The notes beneath the pieces are model-generated. The model worked only from the letters and a program-made list of their open reading frames with translations, ran no database searches and had not been told where the DNA came from. The position numbers and the translations under genes were made by a program. From Mesorhizobium sp. GbtcB19 (GTDB lineage Bacteria; Pseudomonadota; Alphaproteobacteria; Rhizobiales; Rhizobiaceae), in NCBI RefSeq assembly GCF_019091085.1, contig NZ_JAGXJY010000026.1, forward strand, positions 1-64,000: a DNA stretch of 64,000 nt, in the 5' to 3' direction. Below are positions 62,830 to 64,000 of the stretch, one piece after another (the first letter of the stretch is position 1; the number at the start of each line of letters is the position of its first letter).

Positions 62830-63765
62830 ATGCCGCTTCGCGTCATCTTCATGGGCACGCCGGATTTTTCCGTGCCGACCTTGCGCGCCATCGCCGAGGC
62901 CGGCCACGAGATCGTGGCTGTCTACACGCAGCCGCCGCGCGCCGCCGGCCGGCGCGGGCTGGAACTGACGCCTTCGCCGGTGCAGCGCGAGGCCGAGCGG
63001 CTGGGGCTCGAGGTGCGAACCCCGGCATCGCTGAAAAGCCAGGCCGAGCAACAGGCCTTCGCTGACCTGCAGGCCGATGTCGCGGTCGTCGTCGCCTATG
63101 GCCTGCTCCTGCCGAAAGCAGTCCTGGAGGCGACAAGGCTCGGCTGTCTGAACGGCCATGCCTCGCTTTTGCCACGCTGGCGTGGTGCTGCTCCCATCCA
63201 GCGCGCCATCATGGCCGGCGATACCGAAACCGGCATGATGATCATGAAGATGGAAGAGGGCTTGGACACCGGGCCGGTGGCAATGGTTGAAAAATGCGCC
63301 ATCGCACCCGATATGACGGCCGGCGAATTACACGACCGCCTGATGGCTCAAGGCGCTTCGCTGATGGTTGAGGCGCTCGCGCAGTTGGGGATAAATTGTC
63401 TGACATTTACCCCGCAGGCGACGGAAGGGGTGACCTACGCCCGAAAGATCGATAAATCGGAGACGCGCGTAGATTGGACGCGGCCTTCTGGCGAAGTCCA
63501 CAATCACATTCGCGGCCTCTCGCCCTTTCCGGGTGCGTGGTGCGAGGTCGAAATTGGCGGCCGCATGGAGCGGCTGAAACTGCTTCGCTCGACGCTCTCG
63601 GATGGCGTCGGCGAGTCGGGAGGAATTCTCGATGACCGGCTGACGGTCGCCTGCGGGACAGGCGCGGTCAGGCTGGTCGAAGTTCAACGGGCGGGCGGAA
63701 AGCCCGCCGCCGCGCAGGAGTTTTTGCGCGGAGCCAAGATCGAAAAAGGAACGAAACTCACATGA
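62830..63765 (+). CDS. fmt: Methionyl-tRNA formyltransferase
   Basis: 311 aa, the standard length. The N-terminal formyltransferase domain has RVIFMGTPDFSVPTL and SLLPRWRGAAPIQRAI followed by GDTETGMMIMKMEEGLDTGP; the C-terminal domain contacts the tRNA. It formylates initiator Met-tRNA with 10-formyltetrahydrofolate. It overlaps the next gene by ATGA. Confidence 0.98.
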   Translation: MPLRVIFMGTPDFSVPTLRAIAEAGHEIVAVYTQPPRAAGRRGLELTPSPVQREAERLGLEVRTPASLKSQAEQQAFADLQADVAVVVAYGLLLPKAVLEATRLGCLNGHASLLPRWRGAAPIQRAIMAGDTETGMMIMKMEEGLDTGPVAMVEKCAIAPDMTAGELHDRLMAQGASLMVEALAQLGINCLTFTPQATEGVTYARKIDKSETRVDWTRPSGEVHNHIRGLSPFPGAWCEVEIGGRMERLKLLRSTLSDGVGESGGILDDRLTVACGTGAVRLVEVQRAGGKPAAAQEFLRGAKIEKGTKLT

Positions 63766-64000
63766 GCATGATGTCGATACGCGCGGCGACGCCGCGGGAT
63801 CGCGAGGCGATCCGCCTCGTCGAAGAGCATGCCTTTGGCCAGCAGGCGGAAGCCGGCCTGGTCGACGCGCTGGTCACCGGCGGCGACGCCGTTGTCGAGC
63901 TGGTGGCGGAGGAAGACGGCCAGGTCGTCGGCCACATCCTGTTTTCCAGGCTTTACGTGCAGAATGGCGGCAAGCGTTTCGCCGCCGTCGCGCTGGCGCC
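63762..64000 (+). CDS. GNAT family N-acetyltransferase, partial
   Basis: Cut by the window end after about 79 codons. The visible part starts MSMMSIRAATPRDREAIRLVEEHAFG and continues with VELVAEEDGQVVGHILFSRL, the N-terminal strands of a GNAT enzyme of the YhbS-like type. It overlaps the fmt stop by ATGA; in rhizobia the truA gene often follows such a gene, but that is beyond the window. Confidence 0.8.
   Translation, partial: MSMMSIRAATPRDREAIRLVEEHAFGQQAEAGLVDALVTGGDAVVELVAEEDGQVVGHILFSRLYVQNGGKRFAAVALA

Overview
The window is 64 kb of GC-rich alphaproteobacterial chromosome, most likely Mesorhizobium or a close relative (Hyphomicrobiales). This rests on gene content and signals rather than a database search: phospholipid N-methyltransferase (pmtA) near dnaJ-dnaK, malate synthase G, GtrA/GT2 pairs, a DUF6481 protein, GAAC-N7-GAAC SOS boxes, and dense families of intergenic palindromic repeats typical of mesorhizobia. 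No rRNA, tRNA, CRISPR array, insertion-sequence transposase, phage structural gene or replication origin was seen.

Layout. 1-6.3 kb: a phospholipase-D-like protein, an exported one-Cys MsrA, a small MKPA-repeat protein, a DUF1223 protein and a TadG-like protein, all on the minus strand and separated by palindromic repeats. 6.3-12.2 kb: lepA, a low-GC patch with a winged-helix-like protein and two small ORFs, then three small membrane proteins. 12.2-14.6 kb: a tandem unit, present twice, of a secreted six-cysteine protein followed by a DUF559 nuclease gene that lies between about 67-bp terminal inverted repeats. 14.7-20 kb: a CDGSH iron-sulfur protein, a hydantoinase/oxoprolinase-type protein and malate synthase G. 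20-24.4 kb: a GNAT enzyme, a membrane protein plus TetR pair with a palindromic operator, an SOS-box-preceded yifB/comM, and a gene interrupted by an in-frame TGA. 24.4-30.2 kb: a nucleoside hydrolase and oligopeptide-type binding protein divergent from a LacI regulator, an orphan copy of the yifB promoter, then a small secreted protein, a SnoaL-like protein and a TetR. 30.4-36.5 kb: gshB, a GtrA-GT2 pair divergent from a GT-C membrane protein, and a GGDEF-EAL protein. 36.8-40 kb: a four-gene galactose/galactonate operon (dehydrogenase, dgoK, dgoA, lactonase). 40-47 kb: an ATP-grasp protein, DUF1330, an FMN reductase-pyrF pair, pmtA, dnaJ and dnaK with a heat-shock-like promoter. 47.5-52.6 kb: a complete sugar ABC transporter divergent from its LacI regulator, with two CG-centred operators. 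52.6-58 kb: an inositol-phosphatase-family enzyme, two luciferase-like flavoproteins, arylamine N-acetyltransferase and an AI-2E-family membrane protein. 58-64 kb: a DUF6481 protein, a SugE/Gdx exporter preceded by a guanidine-II riboswitch, a cation diffusion facilitator, a GFA protein, rmuC, def-fmt and the start of a GNAT gene.

The most unusual element is the DUF559 cassette pair at 12.9-14.6 kb: a nuclease gene bounded by the same palindromic repeat that occurs alone elsewhere in the window. This resembles a REP/RAYT arrangement, but with a Vsr-like nuclease in place of a transposase. Also notable are an SOS-controlled yifB promoter copied without its gene 4.6 kb away, a two-hairpin guanidine-II riboswitch with a promoter in register, and three consecutive hairpins in a low-GC patch.
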